Assembly: GCA_937944035.1 (NCBI GenBank)
Contig: CALDZQ010000318.1
Location: 1 to 25,231 of the forward strand
Reading direction: 5' to 3'
DNA: 25,231 nucleotides
DNA from: an uncultured Neomegalonema sp.
Lineage (GTDB): Bacteria; Pseudomonadota; Alphaproteobacteria; Rhodobacterales; Rhodobacteraceae
Both the position numbers and the translations under genes were made by a program. The first letter of the stretch is position 1, and each line of letters opens with the position of its first letter. The notes below the pieces were generated by a model. The model made no database searches and had not been told where the DNA came from. It was given only the letters and a program-made list of their open reading frames with translations. Below, piece after piece: positions 16,063 to 23,636 of this stretch.

Positions 16063-16734
16063 TTAGCCGCGACGGCGCGGCATGGCTTTGAGTTCTTCGA
16101 GGGTGACGATGCCGTCTTTGTTGGCATCCATCCGCTCAAAACGTTTTGCGGCGCGGGCCTGCATATCTTCCAGCGTCACAGGACCGCGTTTGCCCCAGCG
16201 GCCTTCGCCTTCGCCTTTGCCTTTGCCGTGCTTGCCCCCGTGCTTCGCATGATGCTTTCCGTGATGGCCTTTACCGCCGTGGCGGCCCTTGCCGGCCATC
16301 ATTTCAGCCTGCGAGAGAACGCCGTCCGCGTTGGCGTCCAATTTGCCGAAGCGGCGTTCCGCGCGCGCACCTCTGGCCGCTTTCATCTCATCCATTGAGA
16401 CCGAGCCGTCGCCGTTCGCGTCCATCCGGGCGAAACGGTCCGCTTTGCGGCTTTCGCGGTGCGCCATCCGCGATGCTTTGCGCTCGTCCGGCGTGACGGT
16501 TCCGTCGCTGTTGGCATCCATCCGCGCAAAGCGGGCGGCGGCAAAAGCCTGCATATCGGCTTGTGTGATTTGACCGTCCTTATCCGTGTCAATCCGTTCA
16601 AACATCCGTTCGGCGCGGGGCATCCGTTCACCCATACGCTCGTCTTTCAACTGCTGATTGGCCGAGGCGGCACATCCGGCGGCAACCACGGTGAGGGCGG
16701 TAAGGAGGGTTATATTTTTTACCGTGAGTTTCAT
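16063..16734 (-). CDS. Lipoprotein with five EF-hands and a His/Gly/Lys-rich linker
   Basis: 223 aa. The N-terminus MKLTVKNITLLTALTVVAAGC is a signal with a lipobox-like VAAGC (Cys21), so it is probably a lipoprotein. Five canonical 12-residue calcium loops begin at Asp49, Asp73, Asp105, Asp133 and Asp203 (DTDKDGQITQAD, DANSDGTVTPDE, DANGDGSVSMDE, DANADGVLSQAE, DANKDGIVTLEE). Between loops four and five, residues 149-178 are almost only Gly, His, Lys and Glu, including RHGGKGHHGKHHAKHGGKHG. Calcium binding in the periplasm is likely; the linker could bind transition metals or polyanions. The ATG at 16734 has GGGA six bases upstream; an ATG 12 bp earlier lacks a site. Monocistronic, ending in a strong terminator and divergent from trkH. 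Confidence 0.88.
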   Translation of the reverse strand: MKLTVKNITLLTALTVVAAGCAASANQQLKDERMGERMPRAERMFERIDTDKDGQITQADMQAFAAARFARMDANSDGTVTPDERKASRMAHRESRKADRFARMDANGDGSVSMDEMKAARGARAERRFGKLDANADGVLSQAEMMAGKGRHGGKGHHGKHHAKHGGKHGKGKGEGEGRWGKRGPVTLEDMQARAAKRFERMDANKDGIVTLEELKAMPRRRG

Positions 16735-16775
16735 GTTATTTCCCATACTCAATAGATTTTTCGTTACGATATATT

Positions 16776-16787
16776 TCAAGCGCTTGA
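16776..16787. promoter_or_regulatory. Perfect 12-bp palindrome upstream of the EF-hand gene
   Basis: TCAAGCGCTTGA is a perfect inverted repeat 42 bp before the ATG at 16734, in the divergent region with trkH. On the minus strand its right end runs into TTGAAA, a possible -35 hexamer, so it could be an operator. No factor is known for it. Confidence 0.35.
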
Positions 16788-16888
16788 TGCAGATACCACG
16801 GCGCAGTACGCGATTTCCGTCGGAACAAATTTCAGCACCGCTTCGCGCCTTACGGATTGGTGATTGACATCGCAGCACCCTGCCGCGA

Positions 16889-18349
16889 ATGCTCACGCGC
16901 ATGTTCGCCTTTCGCCCTATCGGCTATGTCATCGGCCTGTTCATCACGGTACTCGGCATCGCCATGCTCGGCCCAGCGGCGGTGGACGCGGTGGCGGGCA
17001 ATGATGAGTGGGCCGCTTTCATGCTGTCCGCAACAGTCACCATCGCCGCCGGACTGGGCGCGGTGATGAGTTGCTCGACGGGTCGCAAGCCGGGGCTTTC
17101 GGTTCAACAGACCTTTATTCTGACCGTCATCGCCTGGCTGGTCATGCCGTTATTCGGAACCATGCCGTTCGTGCTGGGCGAGGCGGATATGGCCTTTACC
17201 GATGCGTTCTTCGAGGCGATGTCCAGCTTTACCACCACGGGCGCGACGGTGATGGAGGGGCTGGAGCGCAAGACGCCGGGGATACTGGTCTGGCGCGGGT
17301 TGCTGCAATGGATCGGCGGGTTGGGGATTGTGGTGGTGGCGATTGCCATTCTGCCGGAGCTGCGCGTCGGGGGGATGCAGCTGTTCAAATCCGAAGCCTT
17401 TGATACATTTGGCAAAATCTTGCCCCAAGCGGCGCAGATCGCCAAGCAGCTGTTCTACATCTATATCGGGCTGACCATCGCTGTCCTGCTGATCTACGCC
17501 GCCTGCGGGATGAAGCCGCTCGACGCCTTTGTTCATGCGATGACGACCATCGCGACCGGAGGGTTGGCGAATTACGACAACTCCTTCGCCGCGTTCGAAA
17601 ACCCGCTGATCCATTATGCGGCGGCGCTGTTCATGTTGCTGTCCGCCCTGCCCTATGTACGCTTTATCCAGCTTGCCCACGGCGCACCCAAACCGCTGTT
17701 GCGCGATCCGCAGGTGCGGACATTCCTGAAGATGATGGCGATTACCATCACCCTGCTCGCCCTGATGCGCTGGCAAGAGACGGGCGAGATCGAGCCGAGC
17801 ATCCGTGCCGCCGCGTTCAATGTAGTCTCGATCACGACCGGCACGGGCTACGCTTCCGAAGATTACGGCCTGTGGGGGCCGTTCGCGGTGACGCTGTTCT
17901 TTATCATCGGCCTGATCGGCGGGTGTGCAGGGTCAACCAGTTGTTCCGTAAAGATTTTCCGCTATCAAGTGCTCGGCGCGACGGTGATTGCGCAAATCCG
18001 GCAAATCCAGAACCCGTCCGGCGTCTTCCGCGCCCGCTATGACGGACGGCCCATCTCAGCCGATGTGCTGTCGTCGGTGATGGCGTTTTTTCTGTTGTTT
18101 CTCATGACCTTGGCGATGATGACGCTGATGCTGAGTTTTATCGGGCTTGATCTTCTGACCGCCCTGTCCGGCGCCGCCGCCACGCTGGCGAATATCGGGC
18201 CGGGGCTGGGTAAGGAGATCGGGCCTGCGGGCAATTATGCCGGCCTGCCGGACAGCGCGAAATGGGTGCTGACGATGGGGATGTTCGTGGGCAGGTTGGA
18301 GCTTTTGAGCGTGTTTATTCTGCTGATGCCGCGTTTCTGGCAAAGATAA
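16889..18349 (+). CDS. trkH: TrkH-family potassium uptake channel subunit
   Basis: 486 aa, an integral membrane protein of the TrkH/KtrB superfamily that forms the K+ path, normally gated by the cytoplasmic NAD-binding TrkA. The four selectivity-filter loops are visible: SSFTTTGATV, TTIATGGLANYD, SITTGTGYASEDYG and ATLANIGPGLG, and the GLIGGCAGSTSCSVKIFR segment is typical of the third repeat. The length is normal. The ATG at 16889 gives MLTRMFAFRPIGYVIG; the ATG at 16901 is an alternative, and neither has a good ribosome site. No trkA is in the window. It converges with the phosphatase gene, 10 bp apart. Confidence 0.95.
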   Translation: MLTRMFAFRPIGYVIGLFITVLGIAMLGPAAVDAVAGNDEWAAFMLSATVTIAAGLGAVMSCSTGRKPGLSVQQTFILTVIAWLVMPLFGTMPFVLGEADMAFTDAFFEAMSSFTTTGATVMEGLERKTPGILVWRGLLQWIGGLGIVVVAIAILPELRVGGMQLFKSEAFDTFGKILPQAAQIAKQLFYIYIGLTIAVLLIYAACGMKPLDAFVHAMTTIATGGLANYDNSFAAFENPLIHYAAALFMLLSALPYVRFIQLAHGAPKPLLRDPQVRTFLKMMAITITLLALMRWQETGEIEPSIRAAAFNVVSITTGTGYASEDYGLWGPFAVTLFFIIGLIGGCAGSTSCSVKIFRYQVLGATVIAQIRQIQNPSGVFRARYDGRPISADVLSSVMAFFLLFLMTLAMMTLMLSFIGLDLLTALSGAAATLANIGPGLGKEIGPAGNYAGLPDSAKWVLTMGMFVGRLELLSVFILLMPRFWQR

Positions 18350-18359
18350 CAGTGCATTC

Positions 18360-19172
18360 TCAAGAAGCTGAGGCGTTATTGAGCGTAAGGTTTGCAGCGA
18401 TACGATCACCAAGCGCAGGCATCGCGGCGATCAGGCCGGATACGCCGGGGCGGGCTTTGTTGTAAGCGATTGCCCCGCCTGCGCGGTCGGTGACAACGCC
18501 GCCCGCTTCCTCCAGCACCAGCTGCGCCGCCGCGAGATCCCACTCGCTGAGGCCGTTCAGGACCACAGCGGCATCCCAGCGCCCCGCCGCCACCAGCGAC
18601 ACGCGATAGGCGATGGAATTGACATAGCCGCGCTTGCCGCCCGGCGGGCCGCTGTTCCAGTTTTCGTCTTTCCAGACAGACTTGCGTGTCAGGACCGTCG
18701 CATCCCCGAATGCTGCACAGCGATCAACGCGCAGCGGCTGTCCGTTCAAGGTCGCGCCGCCGCCTTTAATCGCGGCGAAAGTCTCGTCGGTGGCCGGGTT
18801 GAACACGACCCCCGCGACGATTGCACCCCGCCATGCAAGGGCCGCACTCACCGCGAATTCGGGCTTTGCGTCGATAAAGGCGCGGGTTCCGTCGATGGGA
18901 TCAACGATCCAGACCGCATCGCGCTCAAGCCGCGAGGGATCATCCGCGCTTTCCTCGGACAGCCAGCCATAGCCGGAACGCGGCCCGATCAGGCGCTCGT
19001 GCAGCAGTTTATCAGCGGCATAGTCGGCCTCTGTCACCGGACCTTCGCCGGGTTTGTCCCATTTCTGAGGGTCTTTGCCTAAATACCCCATGACAAGTGC
19101 GCCCGCGTCGGCGACGGCGTCTTGCAGCAGGGCAAAATCAGCGGCGAAATTGGGGGTTTCAGGCTCCGGCAA
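18360..19172 (-). CDS. Inositol-monophosphatase-family phosphatase (CysQ/HisN/SuhB-like)
   Basis: 270 aa, a Mg2+-dependent, Li+-sensitive type phosphomonoesterase. Metal-site motifs: VTEADYAADKLLHERL, WLSEESADD, WIVDPIDGTRAFIDAKPEFAVSAAL (DPIDGT), and C-terminal SEWDLAAAQLVLEEAGGVVTD. Within the family it could act on 3'-phosphoadenosine-5'-phosphate (CysQ), histidinol phosphate (HisN) or inositol phosphates; the sequence alone does not decide. The only usable start is TTG at 19172: there is a stop six codons upstream and the next in-frame ATG would remove 27 residues of the fold. GAGGG lies 8-12 bases before the TTG, inside the end of pmbA, which it overlaps by 14 bp, so it is translationally coupled to pmbA. 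Confidence 0.9.
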   Translation of the reverse strand: MPEPETPNFAADFALLQDAVADAGALVMGYLGKDPQKWDKPGEGPVTEADYAADKLLHERLIGPRSGYGWLSEESADDPSRLERDAVWIVDPIDGTRAFIDAKPEFAVSAALAWRGAIVAGVVFNPATDETFAAIKGGGATLNGQPLRVDRCAAFGDATVLTRKSVWKDENWNSGPPGGKRGYVNSIAYRVSLVAAGRWDAAVVLNGLSEWDLAAAQLVLEEAGGVVTDRAGGAIAYNKARPGVSGLIAAMPALGDRIAANLTLNNASAS

Positions 19173-20493
19173 CGCTACAGCCCTCGATCAGCAGGGTCGG
19201 GACGCGCAAGGCTTTGTCTGTGGGCAGATCGTTCGCGGCCTCCATGCCGGCGAACATCTCGATCAGATTGCCGACCACCGTTGCCTCGGTCACGGGATAG
19301 GCGATCTCGCCGTTTTCGATCCAGAAACCGCTTGCGCCGCGACTGTAATCGCCGGTGTTGGCATTGATGCTCGCGCCGAGCATTTCGGTGACGAGGAACC
19401 CGTCGGTGATGCCCGCGATCATCGCTTCCGGAGAACGCGCGCCGGGGGCAAGCGTCACATTTGAGCTGGTCGGGCGCGGAGTGGAGCCGACGCTGAAAGA
19501 AGCCGAAGCCGTGGAGGCCATCCCAAGCTGGCGCGCGGTGGCGCAATCGAGCAGCCATGACCGCAACACACCATCTTCGACGAGGCTGAGCGGAGCGCTT
19601 GCCAGCCCTTCGCCGTCAAACGGGCGCGAAGCGATGCCGCGCACCGTGAGCGGATCATCGGTGATCGAGAACCCCTTCGGGAAAAGCTGAGCGCCCATCT
19701 TATCGATCAGATAGCTGGACCCGCGCGCCACCCCGGCCCCGTTGATCGCGCCCAAAAAATGACCGAGAAGCGAGGTTGCGAGGCGTTGTTCAAAGATCAG
19801 CGGGACTTTCTTTGTCGGGGCTTTGCGCGGGTTTGTGCGGCGCACAGCGCGCTCTCCGGCTTCGATGCCGATTTCGGCATTGCCGCGCAAATCTTCGCGC
19901 CAGCGCGTTGTGGCATAGGCGTAATCGCGCTCCATCCCCAGTCCCTCGCCCGCGATAGCCGAGCAGGATACGCTCCAAAAGCTGCCCTTGCGCGCGCCTT
20001 CAAACCCGTTGCTGGCCGCCATAGCGACCGCGCTGCGCCGCCAGCTTGCGGTGGAGCCTTCGGATTTCTCAACACCATCGACGCCCCGCGCCGCCGCATC
20101 GACTTCAAGCGCCGCCTCACGCAAGGCATCGGGATCAGCATCTTGCGGATCGCACAGATCAAGGTTCGGGAAGGCGGTGGCGAGTTGTGTGGGGTCGGCA
20201 AGGCCGGACCATTCGTCTTCGGGCGCTTCACGGGCCATTGCCACGGCGCGCTCAACCATTTCCGCAAGGGCATCCGGCTTATTGCTGGATGCAGAGACGC
20301 AGGCTTGTTTTTGCCCCACCAACACGCGGATGCCGACATCGAGCGTTTCCGAGCGCCCGATCTCCTCAACCGCCCCGTCGCGCACAGATGCCTCCAACCC
20401 TTCGGTCATCGCGGCGGAGGCGCTGGCGTGGTCCGCGCCGGATTTGCGCGAGAGATCGAGTAAACGGGCGCAAATATCGGTGAGATCGGTCAC
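19159..20493 (-). CDS. pmbA: TldE/PmbA, TldD/TldE protease subunit
   Basis: 444 aa. PmbA (TldE) pairs with TldD to form a cytoplasmic peptidase that processes leader peptides such as microcin B17's and degrades unfolded small proteins; TldE itself lacks the zinc-binding HExxxH, and none is seen here. Typical blocks: ASAAMTEGLEASVRDGAVEEIGRSETLDVGIRVLVGQ, GLGMERDYAYATTRWREDL, a C-terminal LLGHFLGAINGAGVARGSSYL and a GASINANTGDYSRGASGFWIENGEIAYPVTEATVVGNL segment. I choose GTG at 20493 because it has GGAG ten bases upstream and gives the normal length; the frame runs open to an ATG at 20580 without a site. First gene of a pair with the phosphatase; tldD is not in the window. Confidence 0.92.
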   Translation of the reverse strand: MTDLTDICARLLDLSRKSGADHASASAAMTEGLEASVRDGAVEEIGRSETLDVGIRVLVGQKQACVSASSNKPDALAEMVERAVAMAREAPEDEWSGLADPTQLATAFPNLDLCDPQDADPDALREAALEVDAAARGVDGVEKSEGSTASWRRSAVAMAASNGFEGARKGSFWSVSCSAIAGEGLGMERDYAYATTRWREDLRGNAEIGIEAGERAVRRTNPRKAPTKKVPLIFEQRLATSLLGHFLGAINGAGVARGSSYLIDKMGAQLFPKGFSITDDPLTVRGIASRPFDGEGLASAPLSLVEDGVLRSWLLDCATARQLGMASTASASFSVGSTPRPTSSNVTLAPGARSPEAMIAGITDGFLVTEMLGASINANTGDYSRGASGFWIENGEIAYPVTEATVVGNLIEMFAGMEAANDLPTDKALRVPTLLIEGCSVAGA

Positions 20494-20707
20494 GGCACAC
20501 TCCGGTGGAAAGAGGTAATACTGGTCTGGGATGTGTAGCGCATTCTCCTGAGAAATCACGTTTAAAACCTGTCTTGGCAAGACTGCACCGCTTTTTGGAT
20601 GAGCGCCGACGCCGCCACCAACCGCGACCCAAAGAAAAACACGATCCCGTTTCCATAGGTGATTCGGCTTTATTTACTCACGAATAAAGAGAAGTCACTG
20701 CCTTTGC

Positions 20708-20727
20708 GCACTTAATCCGTGTAAATA
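20708..20727. promoter_or_regulatory. Motif shared with the luxI leader (candidate LuxR site), copy 1
   Basis: GCACTTAATCCGTGTAAATA matches 14 of 20 positions of the sequence at 21792-21811, with the conserved cores GCACTTAA and TGTA spaced 4 bp apart. It lies 112 bp before the ATG of the 66-aa ORF. It does not resemble the classic ACCTG...CAGGT lux box, so the role is inferred from position only. Confidence 0.35.
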
Positions 20728-20770
20728 CGAACCCTTTTTATGTCGAAAACGACAGTGCGATAAATGCCAT

Positions 20771-20800
20771 TTGCACAACCTTTAAATTTCAAATTAAATA
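20771..20800 (+). promoter_or_regulatory. Candidate promoter of the 66-aa ORF and luxR
   Basis: TTGCAC (20771-20776) and TAAATA (20795-20800) are 18 bp apart, placing a start of transcription about 30 bp before the ATG at 20840. Moderate match to the sigma70 consensus. Confidence 0.4.
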
Positions 20801-20839
20801 AGTATCGGGTCGGGGGCAACTGGCGAAGGAGCCTCTACA

Positions 20840-21040
20840 ATGTCTGAAAAGTTTTACGACAATCAAACTATTAGTGCTGAGATCGAAAACATACTCCAAG
20901 TAGCGATTGACAGTGGTATGCATTATACTGCGGAATTTCTGCAACATGCAGCGGCAGCGGCGGAGTGTGAAATACCAAGTAAGATTGATGATGAAACAAA
21001 AACGATATTTCCGTTGTCTATGAAGGGAATTATCCATTAA
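20840..21040 (+). CDS. 66-aa small protein of unknown function upstream of luxR
   Basis: Starts MSEKFYDNQTISAEIENILQ and ends PLSMKGIIH. Predominantly helical and acidic-neutral, with an alanine run (HAAAAAECEIPSK) in the middle; no membrane segment and no family I recognise. A GGAG site ten bases before the ATG at 20840 supports translation. Its stop is 7 bp before the luxR ATG, and luxR has no good ribosome site of its own, so the two are probably co-translated. It is AT-richer than its neighbours. Position suggests a modulator of the quorum-sensing pair; that is inference. A decayed remnant is the alternative. Confidence 0.6.
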   Translation: MSEKFYDNQTISAEIENILQVAIDSGMHYTAEFLQHAAAAAECEIPSKIDDETKTIFPLSMKGIIH

Positions 21041-21047
21041 TCCTGCA

Positions 21048-21785
21048 ATGATGAAAGACATCATCGGCAGCCGCGCGTTTTTAGATTCTCTATATGAGCA
21101 GTCAGTACCTGTTGATATAGATCAACTTTTTGAAGATGTGCGGACAACTTACGACCTGGCGCACATCGTATATCACGCCACCAACGTTAAAGGTCTGACC
21201 GAGAACGGTCCCTATCTGCGCTTAACGTATTCTGATGTGTGGGTGAACCGCTATACAATAAAAAACTACTTCGCCATTGATCCGGTCATTGAGGCCGGTA
21301 TTCGCAATTATGCCCCCTTTAATTGGGATATACTGGACTGGACCGGCAAGGCGAGGCGCGATTTTCTGGGCGATTCAGCAAAGCACAAGGTCGGACCAAG
21401 CGGCATGTCCGTTCCGATCAGGGGTGTGAACGGACAACACGCTATTCTCTCCGTCACCAGTTTTCAGGCGCCCGACACTTGGAATAAATTTCTGCGCAGC
21501 TATATCGGCGATTTCCAGATGCTGGCGCAATACATCCATCAGGCCATCATCCAGGCTGAGGGGGTGGACAGCAAAGAACAGATCACCCCGCTTTCCATCC
21601 GCGAACGTGATGTTCTGACGCTGTGCGCGCGGGGGGAAACAACGGACGAAATCGCAGGACAGCTGGGTGTGAAGGAGCGGACAATCCGGGCCTATATCGA
21701 GAGCGCGCGGGATAAGCTGAATGCCAAAAACCGCATTCACGCGGTCGCCAAGGCGATCGGCCGGGGCTTGATATTACCACCATAA
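21048..21785 (+). CDS. LuxR-type quorum-sensing regulator with AHL-binding domain
   Basis: 245 aa. The N-terminal autoinducer-binding domain has the invariant set: Trp65 and Tyr69 (DVWVNRY), Asp78-Pro79 (FAIDPV), Trp93 (PFNWDI) and Gly119 (GPSGMSVPIRG). The C-terminal GerE-type HTH is complete: PLSIRERDVLTLCARGETTDEIAGQLGVKERTIRAYIESARDKLNAKNRIHAVAKAIGRGL. Such proteins bind an acyl-homoserine lactone in the cytoplasm and then activate or repress promoters. The start is ATG 21048 or the adjacent ATG 21051. It lies 7 bp after the 66-aa ORF and 93 bp before the luxI-type gene on the same strand, so the synthase and receptor are a cognate pair by position. Confidence 0.95.
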   Translation: MMKDIIGSRAFLDSLYEQSVPVDIDQLFEDVRTTYDLAHIVYHATNVKGLTENGPYLRLTYSDVWVNRYTIKNYFAIDPVIEAGIRNYAPFNWDILDWTGKARRDFLGDSAKHKVGPSGMSVPIRGVNGQHAILSVTSFQAPDTWNKFLRSYIGDFQMLAQYIHQAIIQAEGVDSKEQITPLSIRERDVLTLCARGETTDEIAGQLGVKERTIRAYIESARDKLNAKNRIHAVAKAIGRGLILPP

Positions 21786-21791
21786 GTACCT

Positions 21792-21817
21792 GCACTTAAA
21801 AGATGTATATTTTAGTG
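21792..21817. promoter_or_regulatory. Dyad and shared motif upstream of luxI (candidate LuxR site), copy 2
   Basis: From 21793 the sequence CACTTAAA...TTTTAGTG forms an imperfect 25-bp dyad (7 of 8 outer positions pair), 62 bp before the luxI ATG at 21879. It also begins GCACTTAAAAGATGTATAT, which resembles the copy at 20708-20727. A binding site for the adjacent LuxR protein is the natural guess but is not shown. Confidence 0.4.
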
Positions 21818-21878
21818 TTTACGCGTTAAGATGGAGACTGCTAGGCTTCCTAAATCGGGAATGTCTGGAGTATGTATC

Positions 21879-22529
21879 ATGATACGCGAAATTATCGGTG
21901 TCGATGTGAACCGCAATCACATCGTCCTTGACCAAATGTTCAACGCGCGCAGGCGTTTGTTCAAGGAGCGATTGGAGTGGGATGTCAGAGTTGATGAGCA
22001 AGGGTGGGAGCGGGATGAATACGATCACGCGAGTGCACTGTACCTGATTTCGGTAGACGACAGCGGCACGCATCAGGGGTCGTTGCGCCTGCTGCCCACC
22101 ACGGGCGAGACGATGTTGCGGGATCATTTCAAGACCGTGTTCGACGGGATCGAGATCAAATCGCCGGACATATGGGAATGCACCCGGTTTTGCGTCGACA
22201 GCACCGGGGAAACCAATGTCACGCTCAGCGGGGTTCAGCGGGTGACGACCGAATTGCTGCTGGGCATCTGCGAATACGGCCTCGCGTCCGGGATCAGCAA
22301 GATCGTCGGTGTCTTTGACCGCAGGATGATCCGTATCTACAACCGGGGCGGCTGGGCGCCGGAGGTCGTGGGGCAAAGCGGTGAAGGGCGTGAAGCGGTG
22401 TATCTGGGCGTTTGGGATGTGACCGAAGCCAATGCGGCGGCAATCCGCAAAGCGGGCGGGTTCAAGCGGGCGGTGCTGGAGCGCAGCCGCAAATCGCGCC
22501 GCCCCTCAGACCGTGCCGCGTTCGCGTAG
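21879..22529 (+). CDS. LuxI-type acyl-homoserine lactone synthase
   Basis: 216 aa. It makes an AHL signal from S-adenosylmethionine and an acyl-carrier-protein thioester. All landmark residues of the family are in place: Arg24 and Phe28 (FNARRRLF), Trp34 (RLEWDV), Asp46 and Asp49 (RDEYD), Arg70 (GSLRLLPTTG), Phe84, Glu100 and Arg103 (WECTRF). The acyl-pocket position that is Thr in 3-oxo-AHL enzymes appears to be Gly144 (KIVGVFD). The C-terminal 25 residues are basic and probably disordered. The ATG at 21879 has GGAG eight bases upstream; an open frame back to 21831 lacks a site. The coding end overlaps the 3' end of convergent aroB by 24 bp. Confidence 0.96.
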   Translation: MIREIIGVDVNRNHIVLDQMFNARRRLFKERLEWDVRVDEQGWERDEYDHASALYLISVDDSGTHQGSLRLLPTTGETMLRDHFKTVFDGIEIKSPDIWECTRFCVDSTGETNVTLSGVQRVTTELLLGICEYGLASGISKIVGVFDRRMIRIYNRGGWAPEVVGQSGEGREAVYLGVWDVTEANAAAIRKAGGFKRAVLERSRKSRRPSDRAAFA

Positions 22530-23636
22530 GGCGTCAACCAATACAGCACGGACAGCATCCATCGGCACGTCGCGTTTCACGAACGTATCGCCGATGGATC
22601 GCGCCACGATGAAGGCCAGCGCGCCGTCCACCACTTTTTTGTCCTGCCCCATCAGCCTAATCAGCGCATCCGCATCCGGCAAATCGCCTTCAATATCGGA
22701 CAACCGCCACTTCATGCCCATCTGCGCCAAATGTTCAAGCACCCGTGACGGGGTTTCCTGACTGCACAGGTCCAGCCGCGCCGACAGCGCAAACGCGAGG
22801 CCGATGCCGATCGACACGCCCTCGCCGTGCAGCAGGCGTTGCGAGTAGCCCGTTGCCGCCTCCAACGCATGGCCGAACGTGTGGCCGAGATTGAGCAAAG
22901 CGCGCTCGCCATGCTCTTTTTCATCCCGCGAGACAACGCCCGCTTTGGCCGCAACCGAGCGGGCGACGGCCTCGATCCGCAGGGATTTGTCGCCATCACG
23001 CAAGCCCGGTCCGGCCTGCTCAAGCCACTCGAAAAACGCGGCGTCGCCGAGCAGGCCGTATTTCACCACCTCGCCGTAACCCGCCAGAAACTCGCGGCCG
23101 CTGAGGGTGTCGAGCACATCGATGTCGGCCAGCACCAGCTTTGGCTGATGAAACGCGCCGATCAGGTTTTTGCCCAGTGGTGAGTTGATGCCGGTTTTGC
23201 CCCCTACCGAGCTGTCCACTTGCGCCAGCAGGGACGTGGGGATCTGGATAAAATCAACACCACGGCGCAAGATTGCCGCCGCGAACCCGGCCAGATCACC
23301 GATGACGCCGCCGCCGAAAGCGATGACAACATCGCTGCGCTCGACCTGATGGGCCAACAACCCCTCGACCACATGCTCCAGCGTGGCCCAGTTTTTCGAC
23401 CCCTCGCCCGCAGGCACAATGATCGCCTCGCTGGCGATGCCCGCCGAGGATAGCCCCGATTGCAGCGCGGCCAGATGCAGCCCCGCCACCGTCTCGTCAG
23501 TGACGATCACGGTGCGGGGGCGTTTGAGAAACGGCGCGCAGAATGCCCCCGCTTCGGCCAGCAAGCCGCCGCCGATAATGACATCATACGCCCGCTCGCC
23601 CAGCGGCACATGGACGGTTTTGCGGGTGATGCTCAT
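22506..23636 (-). CDS. aroB: 3-dehydroquinate synthase
   Basis: 376 aa, the NAD+- and Zn2+-dependent second enzyme of the shikimate pathway (DAHP to 3-dehydroquinate), cytosolic. Hallmarks: PAGEGSKNWATLEHVVEGLL, FGGGVIGDLAGFAAAILRRGVDFIQIPTSLLAQVDSSVGGKTGIN, GKNLIGAFHQPKLVL, GYGEVVKYGLL, and the zinc-site stretch LNLGHTFGHALEAATGYSQRLLHGEGVSIG. Length is normal. The ATG at 23636 overlaps the aroK stop as ATGA, so the two are translationally coupled. Its 3' end overlaps luxI on the other strand. Confidence 0.97.
   Translation of the reverse strand: MSITRKTVHVPLGERAYDVIIGGGLLAEAGAFCAPFLKRPRTVIVTDETVAGLHLAALQSGLSSAGIASEAIIVPAGEGSKNWATLEHVVEGLLAHQVERSDVVIAFGGGVIGDLAGFAAAILRRGVDFIQIPTSLLAQVDSSVGGKTGINSPLGKNLIGAFHQPKLVLADIDVLDTLSGREFLAGYGEVVKYGLLGDAAFFEWLEQAGPGLRDGDKSLRIEAVARSVAAKAGVVSRDEKEHGERALLNLGHTFGHALEAATGYSQRLLHGEGVSIGIGLAFALSARLDLCSQETPSRVLEHLAQMGMKWRLSDIEGDLPDADALIRLMGQDKKVVDGALAFIVARSIGDTFVKRDVPMDAVRAVLVDALRERGTV

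Larger units (their letters stand above)
20494..20839. other. Intergenic region between pmbA and the quorum-sensing locus
   Basis: About 346 bp with no convincing gene, and AT-richer towards the right. It holds the pmbA promoter on one side and on the other the promoter of the 66-aa ORF and luxR. A perfect short inverted repeat TGTCG-AAAA-CGACA lies at 20741-20754, and a motif shared with the luxI leader at 20708-20727. Confidence 0.6.

Noticed and set aside
17150..17776. 208-codon minus-strand open frame
   Set aside because: Antisense to trkH, with Gln/His-rich composition from reversed hydrophobic codons.
19759..20463. 234-codon plus-strand open frame
   Set aside because: Antisense to pmbA and without any recognisable motif.
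20741..20754. TGTCG-AAAA-CGACA as a pmbA terminator or attenuator
   Set aside because: Stem of only 5 bp, no T tract, and it lies upstream rather than downstream of genes on both sides; kept only as a note.
21791..21811. Classic lux box before luxI
   Set aside because: Only the CCTG half is recognisable; the right half does not match CAGG, so I call it a novel candidate motif instead.
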